Assembly (NCBI GenBank): GCA_031769625.1
Contig: JAUIMM010000124.1
Span: 3,548,501-3,612,500 of the forward strand
DNA: 64,000 nt
Direction of reading: 5' to 3'
Source: Taudactylus pleione
Taxonomy: Eukaryota; Chordata; Amphibia; Anura; Myobatrachidae
The notes under the pieces are model-generated. The model worked only from the letters and a program-made list of their open reading frames with translations. It was not told the DNA's origin and did not search any database. Position numbers and translations under genes: made by a program. Below are positions 22,201 through 32,530 of this stretch, piece by piece (within the stretch, counting starts at the first letter, position 1; the number at the start of each line of letters is the position of its first letter).

Positions 22201-25200
22201 ACCAGTGTCTAATTTAAACACTGCTTATTTGGATACATTTTCACAGTACCTGATGCAGAAGAGATGGTAGCAGCTACAAATGGCTTGACTTCTTTAACAA
22301 ATAGAACAATAAAAGCTATCTAGTGCTCCTATAAGTATGCTCTTATAAGGCATCCACCCCTGCCATTATAAACACCTGCTTTTTCTGGAACTCTAGCCTC
22401 TTCTGCACTAGGGCACTGGCAACTCAACTTACAGGCTACGGACATTGCAGCTCCTATTGGATCTCCCACTCACACAGATTTTCAGCAGCCATTTTAGAGT
22501 GATAAACAAGCCACTTTTACGTTATATGTGTGTACAGAAAATAGAATAGAACTGTGGCGCTGCCTCTTAGTTTCTTCAATCACACGGGAAAATTATACGA
22601 TTTGGGAAGTGTTGTTCCCTCCTTAAATGTTAAGTCACACTATATTCCTTTTGCAAACAGGTGGCTGCTTGATCCTTAAGAAAACCGATTGGTCGGATTG
22701 TGTCTCAGGATAAAAAGAAGGGGACAAGGACCAGCACCTGATAGTGTAGTGATTAATTAAACCACAAAATTTCGTAAGGTGATATATATGCGTACCGTAT
22801 ATATACTTGTATATTAAGCATATCACAACAATCTTTAGATCGCAGTCATAGGGTCCCACACCGAAATAGCCTTCAGCTTTTATCTTTCTTCCCCAATATA
22901 ACCAGGATATCACCGATCAGACTTTTGCAACCTTTACGGCAACATACTTGCGGCAAGAATGCTTTTGTCACTCTTACAGGGGTATTCAATATGGGAGCGA
23001 AAACATCGTTTTTGCGTTAATATCGGAGGTATGACGTCATTATCGCAGGTTTTACTTTTACACCGTATTCAATTTCAAAGACTTATCGCAGTTTTGAAAA
23101 GTCTTTGATAAAAACGGGGATAACTTTTCACCATTGAATAGGTGTCGAAAAAAAGTGCAGAATTGGGGTTTAGGGGTGCAGGCTTAAAAAAAATAGCCTG
23201 CACCCCTGGGAATAACATTTAAAAAAGAACTGTGTCAAAAAAAAAGTTTTAAAAAAAATAGGGACACCCCAAAAAATTTATTTAAAAATTGGGGTGAAAA
23301 AAAAAATTGGGAAAAAATTGTATAACAATAGGGAAATAGGTTCAGGGCTATTCTGCAAGTATGCGGCAGGTGTTTTGAAGAATAGAATTATAGCGGCAGG
23401 TGCACAAATGCAGAATTTAAAAAAATTTACTTTAGGGACTTAAAAATATGCTAGTACCCATTTTCATGTACCCCAAATTTGATGGGACCACTTAAAAAAA
23501 TGAAAAAAATAACCTAAGTGCTCTTCTGCATCACTTCTTCAATGTCGGGAAAAAAACACCTGCTGCGGCTATTTAAATCCCCAACTTTCATTTAAAGGCT
23601 AAAACGGGTTTACCCATAGTGTTCCCCCATGTTTTTACAACTTTAGGGGGGTCTTACAATTTTTTAAAGGAAAAATTCGTAACTTTACGCAAATCCAACT
23701 TCGGAGTTTCCCGTTTTCGTTAATTTTATATTGAATACGGGGATAAGCGGGAGCGCGCCCGATACTTTAATGCAGGTAAAAACTCCGATATGAAACGTTA
23801 ACTTCGACAGTGAAGTTAACGTTTCATATTGAATACCCCTCTTAGAGTTCCCAACAAGTTCACATCTGCTATTTCTTTATATGTGCCCAGACTTGTAAAC
23901 TCCACTTCTCCAAACAACTTAGGATTTACAGTATTTGCGGGTTGTTCACTAAAGGATAAGAACGGTGATGGTGCCCAGGAGCTGGAAAGTTTCCATTGTA
24001 ACCGCATGAGTGCTTCAAATGAATGTCTGTGGAGTTTGTAAGGAAGCACCTTGAGGACCCTGATAAAGGTTTGTGGGGTTGGGTGAATAATGCTGGCATC
24101 TCTACATTTGGAGAAGTGGAGTTTACAAGTCTGGATATGGCCACATACAGGGCCTGATTCAGAGATGTATGGAATAGCACAGCCGCTACATCTTTGTACA
24201 CAGCAGTTGTGCTAAGATTTGTAAAAGCAGCAGATGGTATCTTAAGTAAAAAAGACGCCCACTGCCGGCTTCTTTGATCCGCCGCTGTGCATGAAGACAC
24301 AGCCATTGCGTCATTTAGGTGATCATCAGACATCTGAGTAACCTTCAGGTTTCGCAGGATGTCGTCAAAATCACACTGTCAGGGCCAGTGAAACTGTGTC
24401 CAAGGATCTGGCTTTGGAGTAAATTTACTAAACAGTGATAAAAAGGGGTTATCATTGTTTAATTCAATTTATAAAAAGAGTTACCGCTGAGAAGTCACAG
24501 ATTTCTCATGCAGTTCCGTCATTGTTGGGGTTTAACACGTTGTCATAGGAAGTTACAGAGATTGTGTGTTGTGGTCAAGTTACTAAACTACAATAAGCTC
24601 ACTGCTAAAATCAGCTGCGCCTTTTGTTATGATGTAAGTGCTGGAGAGAGTGTCCTTTTCCACTCTCTGGACATCTTTAAAGCTCTTTTCTGCTTATTGC
24701 CTCCCTCCACAGCTATAGCTCAAAGAGCAAAGTAGTCCCCTCTATTTTGGCCAACACCCATACGGGTTTCCTCTCCTGCCTCCCTCCATAGAGCTCTATT
24801 TGTAGCTTTCTCCTACCAGGGTGCTCTGTTACTTGCATCTCTCCATCCACAACACTTGCTGTTATCTATTGGCCTCAGGATGTGGCTTCTCTTTTTAACG
24901 CCTCCACTACCCTCCCAATAGTCTCCCATCTTCATATTATCTCAATTATCTCATCTTTGTCTTTTTTTCTGCTGGCGCAGCTGCACTCCTGCTTTCTGAG
25001 AGGACAATCGCCAAGCATTAATCTGCAAAGTATTAATCTACCGGCATGGGTGTTCATGAAGGTCTTACCACTGATTGGCACAGCATTTCTCAACTTCTAT
25101 GTATCGCAGCCGGAACTTCTTTTGTACCACTGCAGTAAGCATTGGCACAAAACGTTGGTTACAGCCGCATTAAGGTGATGTAATAAATATACCCCTAATT

Positions 25201-27000
25201 TTGCATACACACTGGGTGATATTACTGAGCGATTGCACGATTACAACATCATAATCATGCAGTAGCTCAGTAATCGTGCACTATAATGACGGAAACGACC
25301 AGCGATGCGCCCTCCCGATGGTCATTTCCGACATTGTCCATCGCCTGAACATGCGGCACAATCTGCCGATAATGACAGATTGGCCATGTTCAGGGATGAG
25401 GGAAGGAGCCTACATTGAACGGCTGATAGTTCAGTGTAGACACTACAGGGGATCAGGAACGACTGTACGATTACGATATCGTAATCGTACTGTCTTTCCT
25501 GATCACCCAGTGTGTACGCACCTTAAGTGTACAAAGGTAATCTTACATGGGATAAACATTTCAAATGATTAAACATGCTGTGACATCTAACCATGTTCCT
25601 GAAGATTATTTTACCCAATATATTAGTAATAACCTACAGTTGTTTTCTTTCTGACATAGGAGCGGTTTCTGAGTTGGGAACCAAGCAAAAAAAAAAGAAG
25701 CAAGTTGCAGGTGGGGCAGAGTTAGACTTGGAAGTCTAACAAACAAACAAACATGCAAATTGCAGTGTAAAAATAAATCTGTCCAATATTTGTGGGCTAC
25801 ATGCAAAAGCTGCCGGTATTTACCCTGCATGCAAAAAAACAATAAATGTATTGGCACCCTTTGCACTGCAGCATGGTTTGTTCCAGAGACCATTACTTGC
25901 TCTTTTTATTTGTACCCAACTCACAATTATAATATTTAGGATTTTTCACAGCTCATGGTGTCCGAGTCCTGCAGGATATCTATTCACTTATTCCTTATAT
26001 ACAGTATATATGAAGCTACAGCCTTGTTCATTAGTCTTACTAATAATAAAAAGTTGAAAAGTTTTTTATTTTAATGATTGCTTATTCTTTGTTTTGCATT
26101 TCTGGACATTTATTAAGCTTGAGGCAAACCATGGCAAGTTTACCTACTGACCATCCTAATAATATAATTTTATGTTTTACAAGTGAGATATATGGTAGCT
26201 TACCTTTAAAGTGAATGTGGCTAGTATACATGAAGTTAGAAGTTGCGTCTATAGATGACAAGCCAGATTTAGGTTTCTTTGACAACGATTCTCCCAAAAA
26301 CTCATTGATTGAATTTAATGCCTTGATGGAATCTGTGAAATCTACAGACCTTACATAAAAATGATCAGCAGATGAGGACAAGTCATAAACAAACTTTTCT
26401 GACAAGGAGATACTTGGAGAGACAAATATGCATGTTGTTTTCAGTACATCAATGTTGGCATCTTTAGAGAAGAGGTGGTTCTCAATGCTTCTCAGGTCTG
26501 AAGCTACTTTTAGGCCATTCAATTGAGAACTGCAGTTTGTGGTTCCTAAATTATTTTTAAATCCTAACAAAGCCTGTAAATTGGTTGAAGTGTTGCCTGA
26601 GGATCCAAGATAAAAAGACACCAATGACCCATACAAATTTGTGTAGGATATAAGGACAGTATCACTCTTATTTATTTCCCTCCATTGTTTAAAAGCTCGA
26701 AAGCCCAAATTATTTATTAGTGATGTCAGAATGCTCCCAAAAGTGCCAAGTTGATGTTTTTCCAGATGTGTTTCAACTTTTAAACTTCTATCTTCAGCCT
26801 TGCTATTTGATTCAATAGGGGTTAGAATGAAAATTTTTTCAATAGTGTGGTCTAGTAATTGCAATTTTTCACATTCACTTTTATTGAAAGTGTATAGATT
26901 GAAGGGATGGACATAGACACGGTTGCATGCTGATAAACCAATGCATGCAGTTAAGAGCAACACCACTTCCTGGAGAAACATCATTGGGGTAAAAATAGAT
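19106..27000 (-). CDS. AGT: Angiotensinogen gene (spliced, four coding exons, 461 aa)
   Basis: Angiotensinogen is the secreted, non-inhibitory serpin (SERPINA8) from which renin releases angiotensin I, the start of the hormone cascade that controls blood pressure and salt balance. Four exons on the minus strand (26204-27000, 20945-21212, 20722-20866, 19106-19297) join through GT-AG introns with phases 1, 2 and 0 and no internal stop. The coding length is 1386 nt, giving 461 residues, close to the mammalian size (about 480). Visible features: signal peptide 1-20, angiotensin I at 21-30, N-glycosylation sequons at N34, N105, N131 and N150, and Cys38 and Cys151, which match the redox-sensitive disulfide pair of human AGT. 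The C-terminal serpin strands end in [10 protein letters not shown], close to the mammalian GRVANP motif. A 5' noncoding exon is expected at higher coordinates but was not found. The family and exon joins are clear; expression cannot be judged. Confidence 0.94.
20198..20476. repeat. MITE-like element in AGT intron 4
   Basis: About 280 bp with related inverted ends: the left end reads AGAGAGACCAATCCCGGG and the complement of the right end reads AGGGAGGCCGATCCCGGG. CCCGGGAT recurs inside. No transposase is encoded. I could not fix the target duplication, so the family is not assigned. Confidence 0.6.
20722..20866 (-). CDS. AGT: AGT exon 4
   Basis: This 145-nt exon lies between the acceptor TTTTCCAG (20867) and the donor GGGAAAG|GTAATG (20722/20721). 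It encodes [22 protein letters not shown] and [11 protein letters not shown]; these align with human TIHLTMPQLVLQGS, LQDLLAQA and KLSNDRIRVGE. The length matches the human exon 4 size I recall. It ends in phase 0. Reading through the donor gives a long false extension down to 20581, which should not be taken as coding. Confidence 0.93.
20867..20944 (-). other. AGT: AGT intron 3, only 78 nt and open in frame
   Basis: The interval from GTATGTAAG to TTTATATTTTCCAG separates exons 3 and 4. It is a multiple of three and has no stop in the coding frame, so an unspliced transcript would encode 26 extra residues before YISLSL. I call it an intron because the spliced join TNKYISLSLP aligns with mammalian AGT without a gap, the exon sizes then match mammalian exons 3 and 4, and both ends are good splice signals. 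Other introns of this gene are 1.4 and 5.0 kb. Confidence 0.85.
20945..21212 (-). CDS. AGT: AGT exon 3 (serpin core)
   Basis: The acceptor CTTATTCCAG ends at 21213. The exon opens GTAAAGTGAGC, completing the split Gly codon, and runs 268 nt to the donor AATAA|GTATGT at 20945/20944. It encodes about 89 residues containing [19 protein letters not shown] and FLLLVQP; these line up with human EFWVDNSTS, VPMLSGMGTF and LLLIQP. The length equals the 268 nt I recall for human exon 3. Splice phase 2 is the only one compatible with the next exon. Confidence 0.93.
21213..22899. other. AGT intron 2, proximal part: no gene recognised
   Basis: AT-rich intron sequence. Short open frames here have no recognisable motif. 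The run TTTTTTAAATTTA-type low complexity and scattered CA/TA tracts are the only structure I see. Confidence 0.5.
22900..23919 (-). pseudogene. SDR pseudogene fragment (retinol / 17-beta-hydroxysteroid dehydrogenase type), split by a MITE
   Basis: On the minus strand, 23845-23915 encodes [19 protein letters not shown] followed by LLGTL, and 22900-22976 continues with [10 protein letters not shown]. This is the segment after the NNAG motif in RDH/HSD17B6-like short-chain dehydrogenases (SDR9C group). The two pieces are separated by an 865-bp MITE and join exactly once the MITE and its TTA duplication are discounted. No start, active-site Tyr-Lys or splice sites are visible. It is non-functional and lies inside AGT intron 2. 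Confidence 0.72.
22977..23841. mobile_element. Harbinger-like MITE inserted in the SDR pseudogene
   Basis: Terminal inverted repeats CAGGGGTATTCAATATG and CATATTGAATACCCCTC bound an 865-bp AT-rich element, flanked by TTA at 22974-22976 and 23842-23844. A 3-bp TWA duplication with ends of this kind is typical of the PIF/Harbinger superfamily. Removing the element and one TTA restores the local reading of the host pseudogene, which confirms both boundaries. No transposase. Confidence 0.85.
23920..24150 (+). pseudogene. SDR pseudogene fragment, opposite orientation to its neighbour
   Basis: The plus strand encodes, with one frame change, [11 protein letters not shown] and [12 protein letters not shown] (the region after the Rossmann glycine motif), then [20 protein letters not shown] and [23 protein letters not shown] and the whole pattern identify a retinol / 17-beta-hydroxysteroid dehydrogenase-type SDR. 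It abuts the minus-strand fragment head to head, and about 28 bp (the FGEVEFTSL coding stretch) is present in both. The protein is truncated at both ends. It runs into a MITE-like end reading GGGCCTGATTCAGAG. Confidence 0.75.
24151..25202. other. AGT intron 2, middle part: MITE end and unrecognised sequence
   Basis: Starts with GGGCCTGATTCAGAGATG, an end related to the GGGCCTCATTCAGAGG MITE at 9500. Pyrimidine-rich sequence follows around 24700-25000. No gene is recognised. Confidence 0.4.
25203..25522. mobile_element. hAT-like MITE in AGT intron 2
   Basis: Left end GCATACACACTGGGTGAT and right end GATCACCCAGTGTGTACGC form an inverted repeat of about 18 bp around 320 bp with internal palindromes (ACGATTACGATATCGTAATCG). 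No coding capacity. The family assignment rests only on the style of the ends. Confidence 0.6.
25523..26203. other. AGT intron 2, distal part
   Basis: AT-rich intron between the MITE and the exon 2 donor. No gene or clear repeat is seen. Confidence 0.5.
26204..27000 (-). CDS. AGT: AGT exon 2: signal peptide, angiotensin I and first half of the serpin domain
   Basis: The acceptor TTTTATTTTTACAG ends at 27001, the start ATG is at 26984 (a second ATG follows directly), and the donor AAAG|GTAAGC is at 26204/26203. The first 20 residues form a hydrophobic signal peptide ending GLSAC. Residues 21-30 (26895-26924) are [10 protein letters not shown], angiotensin I; renin would cut Leu30-Tyr31 and angiotensin-converting enzyme would leave NRVYVHPF. 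An NKS sequon and Cys38 follow directly, as in human AGT. Cys151 lies in a TNCSSQL context that matches the second human bridge cysteine. The exon ends within the codon for the Gly of HFKG, which aligns with human HFQG at the same splice position. The first ATG is chosen because only a short noncoding leader separates it from the acceptor. Confidence 0.95.
26895..26924 (-). other. AGT: Angiotensin I decapeptide with Asn at position 1 ([10 protein letters not shown])
   Basis: Ten codons directly after the predicted signal peptide encode [11 protein letters not shown]5 and Asn9 match the bullfrog angiotensin I that I recall from the literature, which starts with Asp. Asn1 is known from several fish angiotensins. 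The first codon is AAC; one G-to-A change from GAC would explain it. The renin site is Leu-Tyr. Confidence 0.92.
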
Positions 27001-28043
27001 CTGTAAAAATAAAACAGTAGGTAAATATAGGAAAATAGGAAAAATATACAGTAAAAACTTTATTTTTTGAAGACCAGCCAAAGGTTTCTTAACATTGGTT
27101 TGCAAATGGATGTGATATAAAATCACAAATACCAAAACATGAGTTCATTTTTATGTCTTGTGTATTTGAGCTTTCTTTCTGAAATCTTTGATCCTTGTAA
27201 GGCATTGTCAGGAACCTCAACAAGTATCCTTGACTGCACACTCTGCTTTAGACAGAGTGGCGTAATACGAATACCTTGCTCATCATACTACCACCACCGA
27301 TGGAAGAAGGCCACCGGCCCTCTATTTAACCAACAATTGCGCAGGCTCGGCAACAGGATTCCCACTCAGCTAATCTGTCGCCCCCTGCTTCTAGCAATTT
27401 ACACAGTTATAACATAACCTCCATCACAATTGTGCCGACTGAGCAACACAGATGACTAAACAGTTCGCTGGCCCCTTGCTTGACAACTAATACAGTTTAT
27501 AGCATAGCCGTTAGAGATCTAATAATCTGTTCAAAGACTAGGTTTGGAACCATATATGAAATAAACTACTAAAGAATACTTTATTTACAAAAGGAGTACA
27601 ATTCTTAAAAATAGAATATTACAAAGAAAGATGGTTACAAAGGCACATACATGTATTGCTATGTAAAATAAAAGGGAAAATCGTACAATTAACGCTCAGC
27701 TAATTTGTTTGGAAGTAATGGTAAGAAATGCTGAGATCCCTCAGTTGAACCCAGAACAAAGGACTTTAATACCTTTTATCAGCAGAGCATCACACCTAGG
27801 ATGAGGTCATCCCAGTCTTGGCTGAATGGTGGATTATTTAATTGGGTCTAGGACCCTCCCAAACCAAATAATCTTTTTAACTTACCCTGTGGTAGCATAA
27901 CCCTAAAATATGGGGTTGTTCACATTAATTACCCTTATTTTAGCTATCATATGAATGTAAATTTCACGTGTTTGCGATATGGGATTGTTGAGATAACTCA
28001 TATCTCTGAAACGATACTTCTGAGCAATTTAAAAATTACACCT
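27001..28043. other. AGT upstream region / intron 1: no gene recognised
   Basis: This holds intron 1 of AGT (minus strand) and possibly more. No coding exon is seen. CACCATC-type and CACCCCC patches near 27280-27400 suggest an old repeat, not identified. Confidence 0.4.
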
Positions 28044-28381
28044 AAAGCCGGGTATACACTAGACAATGTGTGTACCCAGCAATGCCAGATGTGGCGGACA
28101 CGGCAGGGGTGCCGGCATCAGTAAGTGCATACACACTTGCAGATGCCGGCAACGGCGGTGGTGCAGGGGGGTGGAGTAGGGCCATGCTGCACTCGGCAGC
28201 ACGGCATCACTAAGGGTATCCCAAGATTGGACTGCATTTACAGGCGACTGGGGATATCGTTAATGACCCGCGGGAGCGCGCATTGTTCATTGGTAAGTGC
28301 ATGCACTGGACGATTTGAACGATATATTGTTCAAAGATATCGTTATCGTTCAAAAAAATTGTCTAGTGCGTATGGGGCTTA
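28044..28381. mobile_element. hAT-like MITE
   Basis: Left end AAAGCCGGGTATACACTAGA and right end TCTAGTGCGTATGGGGCTT are imperfect inverted repeats; ACAATGTG and AAAAATTGTC continue the pairing. The interior is GC-rich and noncoding. No matching 8-bp duplication was found, so the superfamily rests on the style of the ends. Confidence 0.6.
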
Positions 28382-29239
28382 ACCTGTGAATAGGCGTGAT
28401 ACCTCTTTATTGAAAGTGCAGATCGCCGGGGAAAGGGTACTGCCGCCACTTTCCCGGCGATTTCCTCACATGAGCAAAACGCAGCACTGAGAGACACAAC
28501 GCGGGACCTCGGAGAGGTATGGGCACACATTATAGGTACACCCCAGAGTTAGGCACTAAAGGGGGATGGTTAGGTTTAGTCACTAAGGGGGGAGGGTTAG
28601 ATTTAGGCACTAACGGGGAGGGTTAGGGTGCAAGAAGGGAGGGTTGGAGGAGAAGGGGGTGGGGGGTTAATATACTTACCCGACCCCTGTTGGAATACCA
28701 AGCATCAGGATGCATTTTGACTACCGGTATTTCATACCTAACCCGACCTCACAGTTACAAAACAAGTTACTATGTTTTTATGGCTTTTAATTAACAACCT
28801 TGTATCTGATGAAAACTATAATTCGCAATATGTGCCATATCGCTATATTCCTCACAGACATCATAATTAACCTTCCCTTGACCAAGTAAAATTATACCAA
28901 GCAACAATAACATATGTTCAGGTGTAAGATGAAATGCAGGATAAGACGGCAAATGTCTAGTACAGAAATTTCACAATAAATGTGTTCATACTGTTTATTG
29001 CATTAGTAAAATAACGTTTTGTGAGCAGAATTAGTATAGCAGCTAAATTTAAAAATAGAAATTACAGATGTGTCCACAATAATACACCTATCCTTTTGCA
29101 TCACCTGGCATGGCATATACGCTCTGCTCCTGTTAATGATTCCTATGCTATAGTACTTTTGCCTAATTTTGCATCTAACGACCGGGTCTGAATGAGACCC
29201 TATGAACTCTAAATTTGTTCAAAACCAACTCCATTACTT
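28382..29239. other. Unrecognised sequence with a GGTTAGG-rich patch
   Basis: 28550-28680 is a degenerate GGGTTAGG run, as found in the cores of the MITEs at 8171 and 60540. No gene is seen. Confidence 0.4.
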
Positions 29240-29522
29240 TTGTTGGGTACGGGATGCCGGCGCTCTGGATCCCTGCAATCAGAATCCCAACATCAGCATT
29301 CCTACAAGGTTAGGATACCGACACCTGTCGGCCAGTATCCTAACCCTCTCCCTCTCCATACCCCTAACTCTCCCTGCTGCCAAATCCTAACCATCCCCCT
29401 AGTGCCTGACACCAGAACTTACCGCCAGGATGCCGGTGGTCAGGATGCCGACGCCGGCATTCTGACAGGTGTCAGGATTCCGGCGCTGGCAATTTAAGCG
29501 CCAGATTTCTGACTGTCGGTAT
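29240..29522. repeat. MITE with GGATGCCGGCG-type ends
   Basis: The left end has GGGATGCCGGCGCTCTGGAT; the right half has GATGCCGGTGGTCAGGATGC and GGATTCCGGCGCTGG. The core is CCTAACCCTCTCCC. Same family group as 8171-8400, in the opposite core orientation. Confidence 0.55.
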
Positions 29523-30933
29523 AATGACTGTATCCCCCCCATCCCGACTTTATAGCTTGGTCTCACTGACTCCTCAGTACTGTGATAGTGTGACCTACCC
29601 TTGTGAAGTGTCTTTAGCTCCTATGCATTTGTTTGTGAACTTGTCTTCAGCCTGCTATAAACCTCTGCATGTTAACTGGATTTCCTCATCCTCAACCACA
29701 GACCTCTGCATGTTAAACAGATTTTATTGTCTACATGTCTCACCCCTCTGCATGTTAAATAAATTGCCTCATCTCTAGCCTGCCACAGTTCTCTGCCTGC
29801 TAAATGGATTGCCTTGATGTCAACCTACTGTACTTCAAATCCCTGCATGTGAAACAGACGGCCCTGCCTTTTCCCCACCACTAACCTTTGCTGTTAAAAA
29901 GATCCTGTTTCTTACAACACAGCAGAACTTCTCCCTGTAACTGTAAATTAGTGAGCTATTATTTACTTACATTACTTCTATGCCAGCTGTGTTCTGTCCA
30001 TTAAATACATCTAGAACCTACTATAATATGATTACAGTACTGATACTTAAAGCTTTTGAATATCATTTCTAGGAGTCTGCAGTCTGTGTTAGTCCTGTTT
30101 AATAACAGTTAGGCATATATACTAGTGTAAAGACTTGCAGAGATTGGTGTACCTTGACGACGGGCTGCAAACTTTACGGTTTTTAATTAAATTATTAACA
30201 AAATCCCCATGCATTTTTTGGCTAGATACACACAGATTTGCAGTGCTAGTGACAACAACTGTCTTTCTGTTTTGTATACATATATGGCATTAATATATTG
30301 CCATGCAGCTGGTACAAAGTACAATATGGGTAAAACCAAGCATGATATTTATTATATGTTAGGCTTGCAATCAATTTGAGCTAATAATCCTTTGGCAGAC
30401 TATTTACCTTGCTCTACTCATTCCCTCTATCTAATGTGAGCAAGTGCTGCTGGTCAGAGCTGTATTTTTCTTATTTTTTAACCCTTTTCAAATTAGAGAT
30501 CCATTTGACACCTTTGAAAATTAAGCCAAAAAAATAACAACCAGCAATGGGCTAGACTTAGAGACGGACGCAAATAAGCGAATATTTGCCATCGCGCATG
30601 CGTATAAGCTGCACTGCGATCATGAACGCACATAGGAATCCACCACAGAGTGAGTGATAGGTTGTCAGCATTTGGGGGTGGTCTGAGAAACACAGGCGTG
30701 TCTGTCCATTTAAACCAGGGATGTGCAGTCAGGGGAGGCTAAGCCTCCCCTTTCATACTGCTGAGACTTGAGATAAAAATGATTGCAATAATACAAAGAA
30801 GATATTTATAACTTATAAACATCTTTGTTTATTGTAATCATTTTTATAGTTAACACTCACCAGCTTTGTGGAGCTCCCTGGGACTGCAGGGAGACAAGAG
30901 ATGAGGCAGCAACAGCTCAGCCTCGCTTCTGCT
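29523..30933. other. Unrecognised sequence up to the Ty3 element
   Basis: CTGCATGTTAA recurs about every 45-60 bp from 29660 to 29860, a loose tandem pattern. AGGGGAGGCTAAGCCTCCCC at about 30732 is a short palindrome. No gene is recognised. Confidence 0.4.
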
Positions 30934-32264
30934 TGTCACGGCTGCCGACACTAGAGACTCCTGGAGGGAGGCAGGCCTACTAGGCACAATAAACTGGGGT
31001 GGCCACACTAGGAATGACCTTTCCATGAAACTCCGTAGCACAGGATAAAAGTAAAATAGAATTTATTCACATAAGAATTATAAACAGCAAGGTCTCAATC
31101 AAAGTCTCAAACAGCACAGAGGTTCACATATGCAATAATATGTATAGGAGAGAATCCCCAAATTTATATAAGTAGTCTTTAGCATATAAGAACTAACGTG
31201 GTAGGGAACCCCGAGTCCAGAATGAGGCTAATACCTCAGGATGACATTAAGGACCTTTTGCCAGGGTAGAACCCTGTAGCAATGGAAATCCGGAGCAGAG
31301 CGGGCCCTGCAGAATAATATAGTTCCGGGACAGGACCGAGCCCTGTGGTGCAGTAAGAGATAAAGCAAACTTGAGCCTTGTGGAGTAGTGAAGTCGGAGC
31401 AGGGTTAAGCCCTGTAAGACGATGAGATTCCAGGACAGGGTTGAGCCCTGCGGTGTAGCTAGAGTTCAGAGCGGGGTTGAGCCCCGTGATGAGGGGAGAG
31501 AATTGTAGCAGGGTTGAGCCCCGTGATGCGGAGAAGATTGTAGCAGGGTTGAGCCCCGTGATGCAGAGAAGATTGTAGCGGGGTTGAGCCCTGTGATGCA
31601 GAGAAGATTGTAGCGGGGTTGACCCCCGGGATGCGGAGAAGATTGTAGCAGGGTTGGGCCCTGTAGTGTGGCTAGGGTTCGGAGCGGGGTTGAGCCCCGT
31701 GATGCAGAGGTGACACTGTAATGGTGCAGTCGACAACTGTAACAAGGATGAGTTCAATATCCACAGGAACGGAAAGACAACAGGCAAAGTAAATAGTGCA
31801 GCAAAATAGTGAAACTGCAGTGATGGAGCAATCAACAATACTTAGTCAATAGGAATGCTGGGCCCTGTACTGCAGCGGGTGACTGACATCAGAAGTTCAT
31901 CTGGAATACAACAAAGTCCACAGCAATCCACAGGCACAGCGGGGATCTGGCAGTAGTCCAAGAAAAGACCTGAAAGCAATGTTGCACAGACACTGAGACA
32001 CAGTTAGTAACAGGCTTTATACTAGATTCCTGTGATCCGTCGGAAGTTTCAGAACATGTGCCCGAAATGGAATCAGGTTTCAAATAATGAGCAATCTAGG
32101 AATTCCACAATCTGACGACACCGGGGAAACAGATGATCACTTTAACACTCTATCCCCTGAATGAGAGGCATGCCAGTAAGCGGGATAGCTCCTCCAACAA
32201 CCACAATGGAACTTTGGCAAAAGTAGTCTATCTTTATGTACTGAAATAGTCGCAGTCCTGACAG
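30934..32264 (-). repeat. Ty3 3' LTR (1331 bp) with internal minisatellite
   Basis: Starts TGTCAGGACTG right after a polypurine tract (AAAAAGGGGGGGTAC, 32265-32280). The minisatellite at about 31480-31660 has fewer units than in the 5' LTR. The long open frame across it is an artefact of the 36-bp period. Confidence 0.9.
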
Positions 32265-32369
32265 TACCCCCCCTTTTTGGGTGGTCTCCGAACACCCACC
32301 AGGTTTTAAAGGGAATTTAGCATGAACATTACGTATCAACTTAGGAGCATGGAAATTAGAGTCTTAAAT

Positions 32370-32480
32370 CCAAGATCTCTCCTTCGGGCCATAACCCTTC
32401 CAATCTACAAGATATTGCAATTGATTTTGATGCTTACATGAATCCAGAATCTTATCGATCTCAAACTCCACACCTCAAGC
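32370..32480 (-). pseudogene. Ty3 integrase chromodomain
   Basis: The minus strand reads [11 protein letters not shown] and [18 protein letters not shown], a chromodomain with its aromatic residues. Chromodomains steer integration to marked chromatin and define chromoviruses. A stop precedes it. Confidence 0.82.
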
Positions 32481-32530
32481 AGTTGTTATGGGGGGTACTT
32501 TAGACAAGCTGTCATGAAATTGATTAAGAA

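Noticed and set aside
31380..31700. CRISPR-like regular direct repeats
   Set aside because: The 36-bp units are directly tandem with no unique spacers, lie inside a Ty3 LTR of a vertebrate genome, and vary by point changes: a minisatellite.
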